Positions 30,155 through 38,695 of a DNA stretch of 64,000 nucleotides are shown piece after piece. The translations under genes were made by a program, and so were the position numbers. The stretch's first letter is position 1. The number at the start of each line of letters is the position of its first letter. Where the stretch lies: NCBI GenBank assembly GCA_963715405.1, contig OY970239.1:1178001-1242000 (forward strand), given 5' to 3'. A model generated the notes under the pieces. The model was not told where the DNA came from, made no database searches, and was given only the letters and a program-made list of their open reading frames with translations. The stretch is from JALZKA01 sp963715405 (GTDB taxonomy: Bacteria > Actinomycetota > Thermoleophilia > Solirubrobacterales > 70-9).

Positions 30155-31122
30155 GGCTTGGCGGGTTTCGGCTCGACTGGATCTACGGCAAAGCTTTCGA
30201 GCAGCTCCGCCACCTCTTCCGGCTTTTCCACCTGTGGGGCGTGGCCCGCTCCCTCGATCAGCTCGGTGCGAACGCCCGGGACGTCCTCGTAGCCCTCGAT
30301 CGCAAGCTCCGGGTCGAAGATCTGCTCTTCGGAGCCGAAGATCACCATCAGCGGCACCGGCGTGCGCTTGAAGCGCTCGTCGAGCGGCAGCTCGTCGGCG
30401 AACTCGTCCACCGCGTCGGGCGTCTCGTCATTCGACGTGTAGGTCATTGCGCGGTAGTCCTCGACAACCTGATCCGGGTCGTCGAATCCCGACTCCAGGT
30501 CGAAGCCGGGCGCAAACGCCTCCGACATCTGGTCCCGAATCGCGAAGTCGGGCGCGAGGCGCCACATCGCCTCGCCGATCACTGGCGTGCGGCTGAGCTC
30601 GGCGAGGAAGGGCAAGCCGTCGCCGAAGTCGTCGCGGTTGGGCGCCATCCCGATGAGGACGGCACGGTCGACGAGCTGTGACGCCTGCTCCGCGAGCGAC
30701 GTGGTGACGGAGGCGCCCATCGAGTTGCCGGCTACCAGAGCTCCCTGGACGTCGAGCTCTGAGAGCGCTTCGGCGACCGTCGAAGCCTGTTCGGGCATCG
30801 AGTAGCCCGACTCGGGCTTCTCCGAGCCTCCGAACCCGAGGAGGTCGATGCGGATCACCCGGTGCCCGTCCTCGAGCAGCGGCTCGAGCCGCTCATACCA
30901 ATGAAGCGAACCGGCGTAGGGATGGATGAGGACGATCGTCTGGCCGGGTGCCTCGCCGGAGTCCGTGATCTGCACGTCACCCGACGAAAGCTCGAGGATC
31001 CGGCCCTCATCGACCGTGCTCTCCGCCTCCTTGGTCTGGCTCGACGTGGTGATGGCGTTCACCGCGAGGAGCGCCGCGATGACCACGACCAGACCGAGCA
31101 GGACCTTCCAGCGCCGCTTCAT
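30106..31122 (-). CDS. membrane-anchored or secreted alpha/beta hydrolase
   Basis: A 338-residue alpha/beta-hydrolase. An N-terminal signal anchor (MKRRWKVLLGLVVVIAALLA) places it outside the membrane. The fold shows IVLIHPYAGSLHWYERL (oxyanion region), the nucleophile elbow GNSMGAS, an acid in FGSEEQIFDPE and the catalytic His in EGAGHAPQVEKPEE. The substrate is unknown. The last 15 or so residues (GSDPKSRKQPKDGNR) are low-complexity and partly encoded by the palindromic repeat, so the ancestral stop was probably earlier. It sits between an HD-protein gene (gap of three bases) and the ABC ATPase (TTGA overlap). Confidence 0.83.
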   Translation of the reverse strand: MKRRWKVLLGLVVVIAALLAVNAITTSSQTKEAESTVDEGRILELSSGDVQITDSGEAPGQTIVLIHPYAGSLHWYERLEPLLEDGHRVIRIDLLGFGGSEKPESGYSMPEQASTVAEALSELDVQGALVAGNSMGASVTTSLAEQASQLVDRAVLIGMAPNRDDFGDGLPFLAELSRTPVIGEAMWRLAPDFAIRDQMSEAFAPGFDLESGFDDPDQVVEDYRAMTYTSNDETPDAVDEFADELPLDERFKRTPVPLMVIFGSEEQIFDPELAIEGYEDVPGVRTELIEGAGHAPQVEKPEEVAELLESFAVDPVEPKPAKPGSDPKSRKQPKDGNR

Positions 31123-31125
31123 CTT

Positions 31126-31704
31126 CTAGCCCTCTCGAGCCGCGAGGCCCAGCTCGTCTGCCCGAGCGGCCATCGCATCGATCACGAACTGAACGTGCTC
31201 GTCGAAGTCCACGCCGAGCTCCTCGGCACCCTCGCGCACCTCGTCGCGGTTGACGCCGGCGGCAAACGAGGGTTGCTTCAGCTTCTTCTTCACGGACTTG
31301 GGCGCCATCCCCTCGATGCCGGTGGGCCGGACGAGGGCGCACGCGGCGATGAATCCCGAGAGCTCGTCTACGGCGAAGAGAGTCTTCGCCAGCCGCGTTT
31401 CACGCGGAACCTCGAGGAACGTGGCGTGGCCCGCGACAGCGTCGATGATGTCCTGCGGCCAGCCCTTCTCGGCAAGCAGGCGAAGGGCGGTGCGAGGATG
31501 GCCGTTCTCGGTATCTGAGAGGTCGGGATAGCGCTCGTAATCGAGGTCGTGGACGAGGCCGGTCACTGCCCACTTTTCTGAGTCCTCATCCCATTTCTCG
31601 GCGTAGGCGACCATCGCGGACTCGACACCCAGGAGGTGCTTGCGAAGGGAGTCCGCGGACACCCACTCGCAGACGAGTTCCCAGGCTTCCTCTCGGGTTG
31701 GCAT
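31126..31704 (-). CDS. HD-domain protein
   Basis: A 192-residue HD-superfamily hydrolase. Motifs are ADSLRKHLLGVESAM (first His), TGLVHDLDYERYPD (HD), AVAGHA, and TLFAVDELSGFIAACALVRP (last Asp). This layout resembles a common actinobacterial group annotated only as HDIG or HD-domain proteins. Start ATG 31704 has a TAGGGT box exactly seven bases upstream. It heads a four-gene operon with the hydrolase and the ABC exporter; the context gives no clear substrate. Confidence 0.78.
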   Translation of the reverse strand: MPTREEAWELVCEWVSADSLRKHLLGVESAMVAYAEKWDEDSEKWAVTGLVHDLDYERYPDLSDTENGHPRTALRLLAEKGWPQDIIDAVAGHATFLEVPRETRLAKTLFAVDELSGFIAACALVRPTGIEGMAPKSVKKKLKQPSFAAGVNRDEVREGAEELGVDFDEHVQFVIDAMAARADELGLAAREG

Positions 31705-31710
31705 CTGCCG

Positions 31711-31717
31711 TACCCTA
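31711..31717. promoter_or_regulatory. overlapping divergent -10 boxes (HD operon / murA)
   Basis: The seven bases TACCCTA read as TACCCT on the plus strand (ten bases before the murA ATG) and TAGGGT on the minus strand (exactly seven bases before the HD-protein ATG). Only 22 bases separate the two start codons, so the two promoters necessarily overlap. Confidence 0.5.
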
Positions 31718-31726
31718 GCCCCGGCC

Positions 31727-33031
31727 ATGGCGGACAAGTTCATCATCGACGGCGGCCAGCCCTTGTGCGGCGAGATCACCGCTGCGGGCAACAAAAACGC
31801 CGCATTGCCAATCCTCGCCGCGTGCCTTTTGACGGACGAGGAGATCCAGCTCTCGAACGTCCCCCGGATCCGCGACACCGAGGCTCAGATCGCGATCCTC
31901 GAGGGGCTCGGAGTCTCATGCGAATGGGGCTCCGACCACGAACTTCTCTTGAAGGCGGACGGAGTCACCGACGTCTCGCCCGACGAAGCGCTCTCGGCGC
32001 GGATCCGCGCCTCGTTCCTGCTCGCCGGGCCGCTTCTCGCGCGGTTTGGCGAGGCTCACATGCCCCCGCCCGGAGGCGACTTCATCGGCCGGCGCCGCCT
32101 CGACCCCCACCTCGACGCCTTTCTCGACATGGGAGCCCGAATTGAGGGCTCGCGGATGATCGAAATCACCGCGCCCGCGGACGGTCTCAAGCCTTGCGCC
32201 GTCTTCATGGACGAGCCCTCGGTTATGGGTACCGAGAACGCCCTGATGGCCGCCGCGCTCACGCCGGGGCCGACGACGATCCAGAACGCTGCGTCGGAAC
32301 CGCACGTCCAGGACCTGGCGCGCCTCCTCGTGAAGATGGGGGCGAAGATCGACGGCATCGGCTCGAACGTGATGACCGTCCAGGGTCGCGACAAGCTCTC
32401 GGGCGCCGAACACAGGATCTGCCCAGACCACATCGAGGTCGGGAGCTTCATGGCCCTTGCCGCGGCGACCGGGGGAGACCTACGCATCCGCGATGCAGGC
32501 ATCGACGACCTCCACATGATCCGCCGAGCGTTCGAGCGCGTGGGCCTTCGCAGCGAGGTTGACGGTCCGGATCTCCTCGTGCCGCCCGGCCAGGAGCTTC
32601 GCGTCCAAGACGATCTGGGCGACGCGATCCCGAAGATCGAGGACGGCCCCTGGCCCGCTTTCCCTGCCGACCTCACCTCGATCGCCTTGGCCCTCGCAAC
32701 GCAGGCCGCCGGTACCGTTCTCATCTTCGAGAAGATGTTCGAAAACCGCTTGTTCTTCGTGGACAAGCTCGTCGCAATGGGCGCTCGGATCACGCTTTGC
32801 GATCCCCATAGGGCGATCGTCAGCGGTCCGAGCCGGCTTCACGGTGAGCGCGTCGAAAGCCCCGACATCCGCGCCGGCATGGCGATCCTCATCGCAGCAC
32901 TTGCGGCGGAGGGCCGCTCCGAGATCGGCAACATCGCGCAGATCGACCGCGGTTACGAATCGATCGACGAACGCCTGCGCGGACTCGGCGCGCGAATCGA
33001 GCGCGTCGCGGCCGACCGTGTGCCTGCGTAG
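31727..33031 (+). CDS. murA: UDP-N-acetylglucosamine 1-carboxyvinyltransferase
   Basis: A 434-residue MurA, which transfers enolpyruvate from PEP to UDP-GlcNAc in the first committed step of peptidoglycan synthesis. AAGNKNAALPILAACLL holds the substrate-binding Lys-Asn pair (residues 23-24). The catalytic loop reads MPPPGGDFIGRR: the usual Cys115 is Asp at residue 118. Asp at this place keeps activity but removes the thiol alkylated by fosfomycin, as known for Mycobacterium tuberculosis and Chlamydia. The later string KMFENRLFFVDKLVAMGA is standard. It is followed after 21 bases by hisZ. Confidence 0.95.
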   Translation: MADKFIIDGGQPLCGEITAAGNKNAALPILAACLLTDEEIQLSNVPRIRDTEAQIAILEGLGVSCEWGSDHELLLKADGVTDVSPDEALSARIRASFLLAGPLLARFGEAHMPPPGGDFIGRRRLDPHLDAFLDMGARIEGSRMIEITAPADGLKPCAVFMDEPSVMGTENALMAAALTPGPTTIQNAASEPHVQDLARLLVKMGAKIDGIGSNVMTVQGRDKLSGAEHRICPDHIEVGSFMALAAATGGDLRIRDAGIDDLHMIRRAFERVGLRSEVDGPDLLVPPGQELRVQDDLGDAIPKIEDGPWPAFPADLTSIALALATQAAGTVLIFEKMFENRLFFVDKLVAMGARITLCDPHRAIVSGPSRLHGERVESPDIRAGMAILIAALAAEGRSEIGNIAQIDRGYESIDERLRGLGARIERVAADRVPA

Positions 33032-33052
33032 CCTCCTGCCCGAGGCGATTCG

Positions 33053-34048
33053 ATGACCCATCCGATTCCACCCGGGACGCGGGACGTCTTGCCCGACGAG
33101 ATGCGCGAGCTTCGCGCGCTACAGGCACGGCTCGCCGGCGTGTTCGAGAACTTCGGCTACGGCGAGGTTGCGACCCCCACCGTCGAATACGACGATGTGA
33201 TCGCGCGCGCGGGAGCGGGCGCGCCTGCGGCATACCGGTTCTTCGACGAGCGCGGTTCGCTTCTGGCCATGCGCTCGGACCTGACGGCGCCGATCGCCCG
33301 GCTCGTCGCTAACCGCTTCGCAACGGCCGAGCCGCCCTTCCGGTTCTTCTATAACGCTCGTGCCTACCGCGCGGTCCGCCCCCAGCGCGGTCAGGCCGGC
33401 GAGTTCTTCCAGGCGGGGATTGAGCTGATCGGATCGCCTGCCCCTGGGGGCACGGTTGAGGTCCTCGAGGTCCTGAGCGCGGCGCTTGACGCCGCCGGGC
33501 TCGGGCGTGCCGTGATCGGCCTGGGCGACGCCGCGCTCTACCGGCAGCTCCTCGAAGAGCTGGGCGTGGGCGACGACGATCGCGCCCGGCTGCTCGCGCT
33601 GCTCGCGTCGCATGACCACGTCGGGCTCGACATGGAAGTGCGGGCCCTTGATCTCTCCGACGCCGAGAAGAAGCTCCTGATTCGCGTCCCGATGCTTCGT
33701 GGCGGGGCCGAGGTTCTCGACGAGGCCCGCGAGCTCGGCGGCGACGCGATGGCGCGAGCTCTCGAGCGCCTCTCGGGCACCTATGAGGCCGCTGCCGAGC
33801 GGGGGATCGCCGAGCGCCTGAGCCTCGACCTGGGCCTCTTGCGCGACCTCGGCTACTACACCGGCGCGATCCTCGAGGTCTATGACCCAGCGCTCGGCCA
33901 CGTGCTGGGCGGCGGCGGGCGCTACGACGAGCTCATGGGGCGCTTCGGCCGCCCGCTGCCCGCCGTCGGCTTCGCCCTGTTCCTGGAGCGCCTCCACCTC
34001 GCCCAGGCCGAGGAAGAGCGGATCGCCGAGGAAACGAGCGGCAAATGA
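33053..34048 (+). CDS. hisZ: ATP phosphoribosyltransferase regulatory subunit
   Basis: A 331-residue paralog of histidyl-tRNA synthetase. It begins IPPGTRDVLPDEMRELRAL and has the class II motif RSDLTAPIARLVANR and RAVRPQRGQAGEFFQAGIELIG, but is too short for a charging enzyme and lacks the anticodon-binding domain. HisZ assembles with the short HisG to form an octamer and confers histidine feedback control. Its neighbour is indeed a short HisG, overlapping by four bases (ATGA). Confidence 0.9.
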   Translation: MTHPIPPGTRDVLPDEMRELRALQARLAGVFENFGYGEVATPTVEYDDVIARAGAGAPAAYRFFDERGSLLAMRSDLTAPIARLVANRFATAEPPFRFFYNARAYRAVRPQRGQAGEFFQAGIELIGSPAPGGTVEVLEVLSAALDAAGLGRAVIGLGDAALYRQLLEELGVGDDDRARLLALLASHDHVGLDMEVRALDLSDAEKKLLIRVPMLRGGAEVLDEARELGGDAMARALERLSGTYEAAAERGIAERLSLDLGLLRDLGYYTGAILEVYDPALGHVLGGGGRYDELMGRFGRPLPAVGFALFLERLHLAQAEEERIAEETSGK

Positions 34049-34719
34049 CCGGCGTCGCGAGACCGACGTCCGCGCTTTCTGTGGGGCCGCTTCGCCTGGC
34101 CGTGCCTCGTGGCGCGCTCCTCGAGGAGACGCTGGACACGCTCGACCGCATTGGCGCGGACACCGCCCAGGTTCGCGGCGCCTCGCGCTCGCTGATCTTC
34201 GAGGCGGGCGATCTCGTCCTCGTCACGATGCGCCCGTCCGATGTGCCCACGTATGTCGAGGCTGGAGCGGCCGACGTCGGCATCACTGGCAAGGACGTCC
34301 TCATGGAGCAATCGGATCGGGTCTTCTACGAGATCACCGACCTCGGCTACGGGGGCTGCCGGATGGTCCTGGCCGGACCAGAGGGAGAGGACCGGCTCGC
34401 CGAGCAGGGGCGGCGCCTCGGGGCGCTTCGGATTGCCACCAAGTACCCGCGGATCGCCGAGCGCTACTTCGAAGACACGGGCCGTGCCGCGGAGGTGATC
34501 GAGGTCAAGGGGTCGGTCGAGCTGGCCCCGGTCTCGGGCCTGGCCGACGCGATCGTCGACCTCGTCGACACCGGGCGGACCCTTGCCGACAACGGCTTGG
34601 TCGTTCACGAGGAGATCGCCTCCTCGACCGCCCGGTTGATCGCCAACCGCGTCGCTCACAAGCTGCGCGCGAGCGAGATCGACGAATTGGTAGAGCGCCT
34701 CCGGGGGGCGACGGCGTGA
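34045..34719 (+). CDS. hisG: ATP phosphoribosyltransferase, short form
   Basis: A 224-residue catalytic subunit that condenses ATP with PRPP in the first step of histidine synthesis. Recognisable strings are LAVPRGALLEETLDTLD, VEAGAADVGITGKDVLME, RIATKYPRIAERYFE and the PRPP-binding loop IVDLVDTGRTLADNGL. The length lacks the C-terminal ACT-like regulatory domain of the long form, which fits its dependence on HisZ. It overlaps hisD as GTGA. Confidence 0.94.
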   Translation: MTGVARPTSALSVGPLRLAVPRGALLEETLDTLDRIGADTAQVRGASRSLIFEAGDLVLVTMRPSDVPTYVEAGAADVGITGKDVLMEQSDRVFYEITDLGYGGCRMVLAGPEGEDRLAEQGRRLGALRIATKYPRIAERYFEDTGRAAEVIEVKGSVELAPVSGLADAIVDLVDTGRTLADNGLVVHEEIASSTARLIANRVAHKLRASEIDELVERLRGATA

Positions 34720-35996
34720 AAATCGAGCGCATCACCTGGGATGGAACGGACTCGCCCGATGACGTTGCCGCGAAACTCCGGCGCGGCACTGAGCCGCCCG
34801 CCGATCTCACCGCAACGGTTGCCGCGATCATCGACCGGGTCCGCCGGGAGGGAGACGCGGCGCTTTTCGACTTGAGCGTCGAGCTGGACGGCGTGGAGAC
34901 AATGTCCGGGTCGCTTCAGGTCGCCGGTGGCGAGGCGGAGGCTGCCCATGCGTCACTCGAGCCGGAGCTCGCCGGTGCGCTCGACCTTGCCGCGGGCAAC
35001 ATCCGCGAGGTCGCCGAGGCCGAGCTCCGCGCAGCCACCGACGTGAGCCTGCCACAGGGCCAAACCGTTTCGGTTCTCGAGCGCCCCGTTGCGAGCGCGG
35101 GTATCTATGCGCCCGGCGGCCGGGCGGCCTACCCGTCGTCCGTCCTCATGGGCGCGATCCCCGCGCGTGTTGCCGGAGTGGGCCGCGTGGCTCTCGTCTC
35201 GCCGCCCGCGCCCGACGGCCGGCTTCAAACGGCGGTGCTGGCAGCCGCCCACGTCGCGGGCATCGATGAGATTTACACGGTGGGCGGTGCCCAAGCGATC
35301 GCGGCACTCGCGCTCGGAACTGCCGGGATCCCTCGCGTGGACGTCATTGCCGGGCCCGGCAACCCCTGGGTCACCGAGGCAAAGCGCCAGCTATTCGGGA
35401 CGGTCGGCATAGACGGTCTCGCCGGGCCATCGGAGCTGATCGTCGTCGCGGATAGGTCGGCGGATCCTCATGAGATCGCGTTCGACACGCTGGCGCAGGC
35501 CGAGCACGGCCCGGACAGCCCGGTCGTGGTCGTCTCCGATGACTCCGCGCTCTTGGCGGGTGTGGCGTCGGAGATCGAGAGCCTGGCCGCCGCCCGCCCG
35601 TCCGTCGCCGACGCGCCCCTCATGCTGGTCCAGACGCCTTCGCTCGATCACGCGCTTCGCCTCAGCGACGCGTTTGCGCCCGAGCACCTCGAGCTTCGCT
35701 TCGATGGCGCCGACGAACGAGCCTCCGCCCGGATCGCGGGCTGCGTCCTCGTCGGCGAGGCGGGGGCGACCGCCTTTGGCGATTACACCGCGGGCTCTAA
35801 TCACGTGCTGCCGACCGGCGGGGCCGCGCGCTTCATGGGGCCACTCGGCGTGGGCGCCTTCATGCGGCGAATGTCGGTAGTCGAGGTTCCGGCCGAAGCT
35901 GCCGAGAAGCTCTCCGGGGCGACAGATGCGCTCGCCCGGGCCGAAGGCTTGCCCGTGCACGGCGAATCGGCACGCATCAGAGCGTCACACACCTAG
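34716..35996 (+). CDS. hisD: histidinol dehydrogenase
   Basis: A 426-residue zinc enzyme catalysing the last two oxidations from histidinol to histidine. Key strings are GIYAPGGRAAYPSSVLMG, TVGGAQAIAALALGT, VDVIAGPGNPWVTEAKRQL, the zinc and catalytic region AQAEHGPDSPVVVVS, APEHLELRF and GDYTAGSNHVLPTGGAAR. The start is GTG 34716, overlapping the hisG stop. The TAG stop forms part of a TAGACT box that may start a separate hisB transcript. Confidence 0.95.
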   Translation: MKIERITWDGTDSPDDVAAKLRRGTEPPADLTATVAAIIDRVRREGDAALFDLSVELDGVETMSGSLQVAGGEAEAAHASLEPELAGALDLAAGNIREVAEAELRAATDVSLPQGQTVSVLERPVASAGIYAPGGRAAYPSSVLMGAIPARVAGVGRVALVSPPAPDGRLQTAVLAAAHVAGIDEIYTVGGAQAIAALALGTAGIPRVDVIAGPGNPWVTEAKRQLFGTVGIDGLAGPSELIVVADRSADPHEIAFDTLAQAEHGPDSPVVVVSDDSALLAGVASEIESLAAARPSVADAPLMLVQTPSLDHALRLSDAFAPEHLELRFDGADERASARIAGCVLVGEAGATAFGDYTAGSNHVLPTGGAARFMGPLGVGAFMRRMSVVEVPAEAAEKLSGATDALARAEGLPVHGESARIRASHT

Positions 35997-36005
35997 ACTC
36001 GATTC

Positions 36006-36593
36006 ATGGCACGCACGGCGAAGATCACACGCGAGACGAGCGAGACCAAGGTCTCCCTCGAGCTCGATCTGGATGGGGGGGAGACCTCGGCTGAGACCGG
36101 CGTCGGCTTCCTCGACCACATGCTCGATCTCGTCGGGCGCCATGGACGCCTCGGCCTGAAGGTGGAGGCGAACGGCGACCTCGAGACCGGCGCCCACCAC
36201 ACGGTGGAGGACGTCGGCATCGCGCTCGGACAGGCGCTCGACGAGGCGCTAGGCGACCGGTCTCAGATTCGCCGCTACGGCTACACGCGGGTACCGATGG
36301 ACGAGTCGCTCGGCGCGTGCGCGATTGACATCTCAGGGCGCCCTCTTTGCGTGTTCGAGGCCGAGCTGCCGCCGGTCGCGATCGCGGGCTTCGACGCCGA
36401 GCTCGCCGAGGAGTTTTTCCGAGCCGTGGCCTCGGCTTCCAAGATGACGTTGCACGTCGGCGTCGCCTATGGCTCGAACGCGCATCACATGATCGAAGCT
36501 TGCTTCAAGGCTTTCGCACGAGCTCTTCGCGAGGCCGTTTCGATCGACCCGGACGAGACCGGAATCCCCTCTACAAAGGGCACCCTGACATGA
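36006..36593 (+). CDS. hisB: imidazoleglycerol-phosphate dehydratase
   Basis: A 195-residue monofunctional dehydratase of histidine synthesis. The metal-binding motifs are GFLDHMLDLVGRHG, GAHHTVEDVGIALGQAL and, near the end, VAYGSNAHHMIEACFKAFARAL. There is no HAD phosphatase domain. A TAGACT box at 35994-35999, six bases before the ATG, suggests an internal leaderless promoter. The stop overlaps hisH as ATGA. Confidence 0.95.
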   Translation: MARTAKITRETSETKVSLELDLDGGETSAETGVGFLDHMLDLVGRHGRLGLKVEANGDLETGAHHTVEDVGIALGQALDEALGDRSQIRRYGYTRVPMDESLGACAIDISGRPLCVFEAELPPVAIAGFDAELAEEFFRAVASASKMTLHVGVAYGSNAHHMIEACFKAFARALREAVSIDPDETGIPSTKGTLT

Positions 36594-37246
36594 TCGCGAT
36601 CCTCGACTACGGGATGGGCAACCTGCGCTCGGTCGAGAAGGCGCTCGCGCGGGTGGGCTCGGACGCCGCTCGCGTCGCGAACCCGGCCGAGGCCGGCGAG
36701 TCCGAGGGCCTGATCGTTCCCGGGGTCGGTGCCTTTCCGGAGGCGATGTCGCGGATTCGCTCGCGTGGCTTCGAGGAGCTGATCGCCGAGCGCGCCGCCG
36801 CCGGCACGCCAGTGCTCGGCATCTGCCTGGGCATGCAGCTCATCTTCGGCTCGTCTACCGAGCTCGAGGGTGCAGACGGCCTCGGCCTCCTGGACGGGGA
36901 TGTGACCGACCTCGACGCGGGCGGTCGCAAGGTCCCGCACATGGGCTGGTCACCCGTGTCCTGGGCGAAGGAATCGCCGCTCACCGCGGGCATCGACGAC
37001 GGCGAGCCCTTCTACTTCGTCCACTCGCTCGCATCGCGTCCCGCCGACCAGGCCGACGTCCTCGGCACGGCCCAGTACGGCGAGCGATTCGTGGCCGCCG
37101 TCGAGCGCGACAACGTCTTCGGCGTCCAGTTCCACCCGGAGAAGTCGAGCTCGGCCGGGCTCAGGCTGCTCTCGAACTTCGCGGCGATCTGCGGACAGCG
37201 AGCATCCGGCGTGAGCTCGTCGCAACCCGCGTCGCACGCGGCTTGA
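36590..37246 (+). CDS. hisH: imidazole glycerol phosphate synthase, glutaminase subunit
   Basis: A 218-residue class I glutamine amidotransferase that supplies ammonia to HisF. The start IAILDYGMGNLRSVEKAL, the nucleophile elbow VLGICLGMQLIFG (catalytic Cys) and the His-Glu pair in VFGVQFHPEKSS are all seen. The extra C-terminal tail (ASGVSSSQPASHAA) is not conserved. It overlaps hisA as TTGA. Its partner hisF lies about 1.5 kb downstream rather than adjacent. Confidence 0.94.
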   Translation: MIAILDYGMGNLRSVEKALARVGSDAARVANPAEAGESEGLIVPGVGAFPEAMSRIRSRGFEELIAERAAAGTPVLGICLGMQLIFGSSTELEGADGLGLLDGDVTDLDAGGRKVPHMGWSPVSWAKESPLTAGIDDGEPFYFVHSLASRPADQADVLGTAQYGERFVAAVERDNVFGVQFHPEKSSSAGLRLLSNFAAICGQRASGVSSSQPASHAA

Positions 37247-37965
37247 TCCTCTATCCGGCAATTGACATCCGCGGCGGCCATGCCGTCCGGCTGACCCAGG
37301 GCGACTACGACCGCGAGACGGCCTACGACGCCGATCCGCTCGATGCCGCGAAGCGATGGGTGAAAGGAGGGGCGGAATGGCTCCACGTAGTGGACCTCGA
37401 CGGCGCTCGCTCGGGTGCATCCGAGAACCTCGAGCATGTGCGCCGGATCGCGAGCCTTGACGTCCGGGTTCAGCTCGGCGGCGGCCTTCGGGACGCTGAC
37501 AGCGTGGGGCGAGCGCTCGACGCTGGCGCGGAGCGCGTAGTGATCGGCACCGCAGCCCTTCGCGACCCGGAGTTCCTCGAGCGAATGCTCGACGAGCATG
37601 GACAGCGAATCGTCGTGGGCGTCGACGCGCGTGGCGGCATGGCGGCCACCCAGGGGTGGACCGAGGTCTCCGACAACCCCGCGCCGGCGCTGATCCGCGA
37701 CCTTTCCGAGCGAGGCGTCAGCCGGGTGGTGTGGACTCCGATCGAAGTGGACGGAACGATGGAGGGTCCGCCAATCGACCAGCTCTCAGACATCGCGGAC
37801 GACCTCGACGCAGAGCTCATCTACTCGGGTGGAGTCGGCACGCTCGAGGACTTGAAAACGCTGGCGGCAACCGCGCTGCCGGCCCTTGGCGGCGTCATCG
37901 TGGGCCGAGCGCTCTACGAGGGCCGCTTCGGCGTGGCCGATGCGCTCGACGTGGTCAGCGCCTAG
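37243..37965 (+). CDS. hisA: phosphoribosylformimino-5-aminoimidazole carboxamide ribotide isomerase
   Basis: A 240-residue TIM barrel. The catalytic Asp is in LYPAIDIRGGHAVRL, the second acid in VVGVDARGGMAATQGW, and the phosphate loops are VQLGGGLRDADS and YSGGVGTLEDL. The motif set with both halves suits HisA; the PriA dual enzyme of actinobacteria (with TrpF activity) is similar, so dual function cannot be excluded. Start is TTG 37243, overlapping the hisH stop. Its stop overlaps that of the convergent gene in CTAG. Confidence 0.9.
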   Translation: MILYPAIDIRGGHAVRLTQGDYDRETAYDADPLDAAKRWVKGGAEWLHVVDLDGARSGASENLEHVRRIASLDVRVQLGGGLRDADSVGRALDAGAERVVIGTAALRDPEFLERMLDEHGQRIVVGVDARGGMAATQGWTEVSDNPAPALIRDLSERGVSRVVWTPIEVDGTMEGPPIDQLSDIADDLDAELIYSGGVGTLEDLKTLAATALPALGGVIVGRALYEGRFGVADALDVVSA

Positions 37966-38384
37966 AGCTCGCCGACCAGGAAGACCACGCCTCCGAGCAC
38001 AAGCGCCGCGACGGTCAGCTGCACCATCAGGCGGCCGCGTCTACCGGTCGCTCCGACGTAGAAGCCAAGGAGCGCGGCTAGCCCGCCAACGAGCGCCGCG
38101 CCTGCGGCCACCACCCGCTGGATGTTGTAAACGGCGCTAGAGGAGTCGAGGCACTCGTTCGTCGGACCCAGCGTTGCCTCGCCCGATTCGACGTCGCCGC
38201 ACAGCGGGAGGTTGTCGGGGTTGATCGCGACGATGACCATCACCGCGACTCCGAAGAGGAGAATGAGCGAGACCAGCACCGCGAGAGCGCGCATGGGCCC
38301 GCTGGTCTTCTCTTCGGCGGGTGCGGGCGTCTCGGACGGCGGGGGCGGGGGCGGGGGCGGGGGAGGCGTCTGAGTCTCGGACAT
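37962..38384 (-). CDS. small membrane protein with polyproline N-terminus
   Basis: A 140-residue protein. The cytoplasmic start carries a run of ten prolines after METQT-like residues (SETQTPPPP), then three probable membrane segments (ALAVLVSLILLFGVAVMVIV, VAAGAALVGGLAALLGFYV, LTVAALVLGGVVFLVG). Two cysteines (LPLCGD, NECLD) flank an extracytoplasmic loop and could form a disulfide. The polyproline stretch would need EF-P to translate. No family recognised. It lies opposite to the his genes, convergent with hisA. Confidence 0.62.
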   Translation of the reverse strand: MSETQTPPPPPPPPPPSETPAPAEEKTSGPMRALAVLVSLILLFGVAVMVIVAINPDNLPLCGDVESGEATLGPTNECLDSSSAVYNIQRVVAAGAALVGGLAALLGFYVGATGRRGRLMVQLTVAALVLGGVVFLVGEL

Positions 38385-38440
38385 GGTGCGGAAACCTACC
38401 CATTCCTTGCCCTGAGCGACTCCCGGCTATCTTCGGTTCG

Positions 38441-38689
38441 ATGCCTGCCTGGAGCGCACTCGTCTCCTCCCGCGTCCGCGCGATGTCGTGGACCGCGCTC
38501 TACAAGGCCGCAACGTGGCTCTACGGGCGCGGGCAGCAGTTCTGGGACAACCTCACGGCGACGGAGCGCGCTGAGCTCGGCCAGACCCTGCGCAAGTCGA
38601 AGGGCAGGCGGGCCAACCTGACGACGCGCGAGGCTGAGCGGCTCCGCGAGCTCGTGCGCAAGGGGTTCAGCGGCGAGCGCCCGCGCTAG
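38441..38689 (+). CDS. small basic hypothetical protein
   Basis: An 82-residue protein, MPAWSALVSSRVRAMSWTAL at the start, then YGRGQQFWDNLTATERAELG and LTTREAERLRELVRKGFSG. It is helical and basic, seemingly DNA- or RNA-associated, but I recognise no named family; similar short proteins seem common in Solirubrobacter relatives. ATG 38441 has TATCTT exactly seven bases upstream, supporting a leaderless start; ATG 38483 is an in-frame alternative. hisF begins seven bases after its stop. Confidence 0.55.
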   Translation: MPAWSALVSSRVRAMSWTALYKAATWLYGRGQQFWDNLTATERAELGQTLRKSKGRRANLTTREAERLRELVRKGFSGERPR

Positions 38690-38695
38690 ATCAAG

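Noticed and set aside
33882..34715. Extended N-terminus before hisD in the same frame
   Set aside because: The residues before GTG 34716 are Arg-rich shadow of hisZ and hisG; the HisD fold begins at KIERITWDG.
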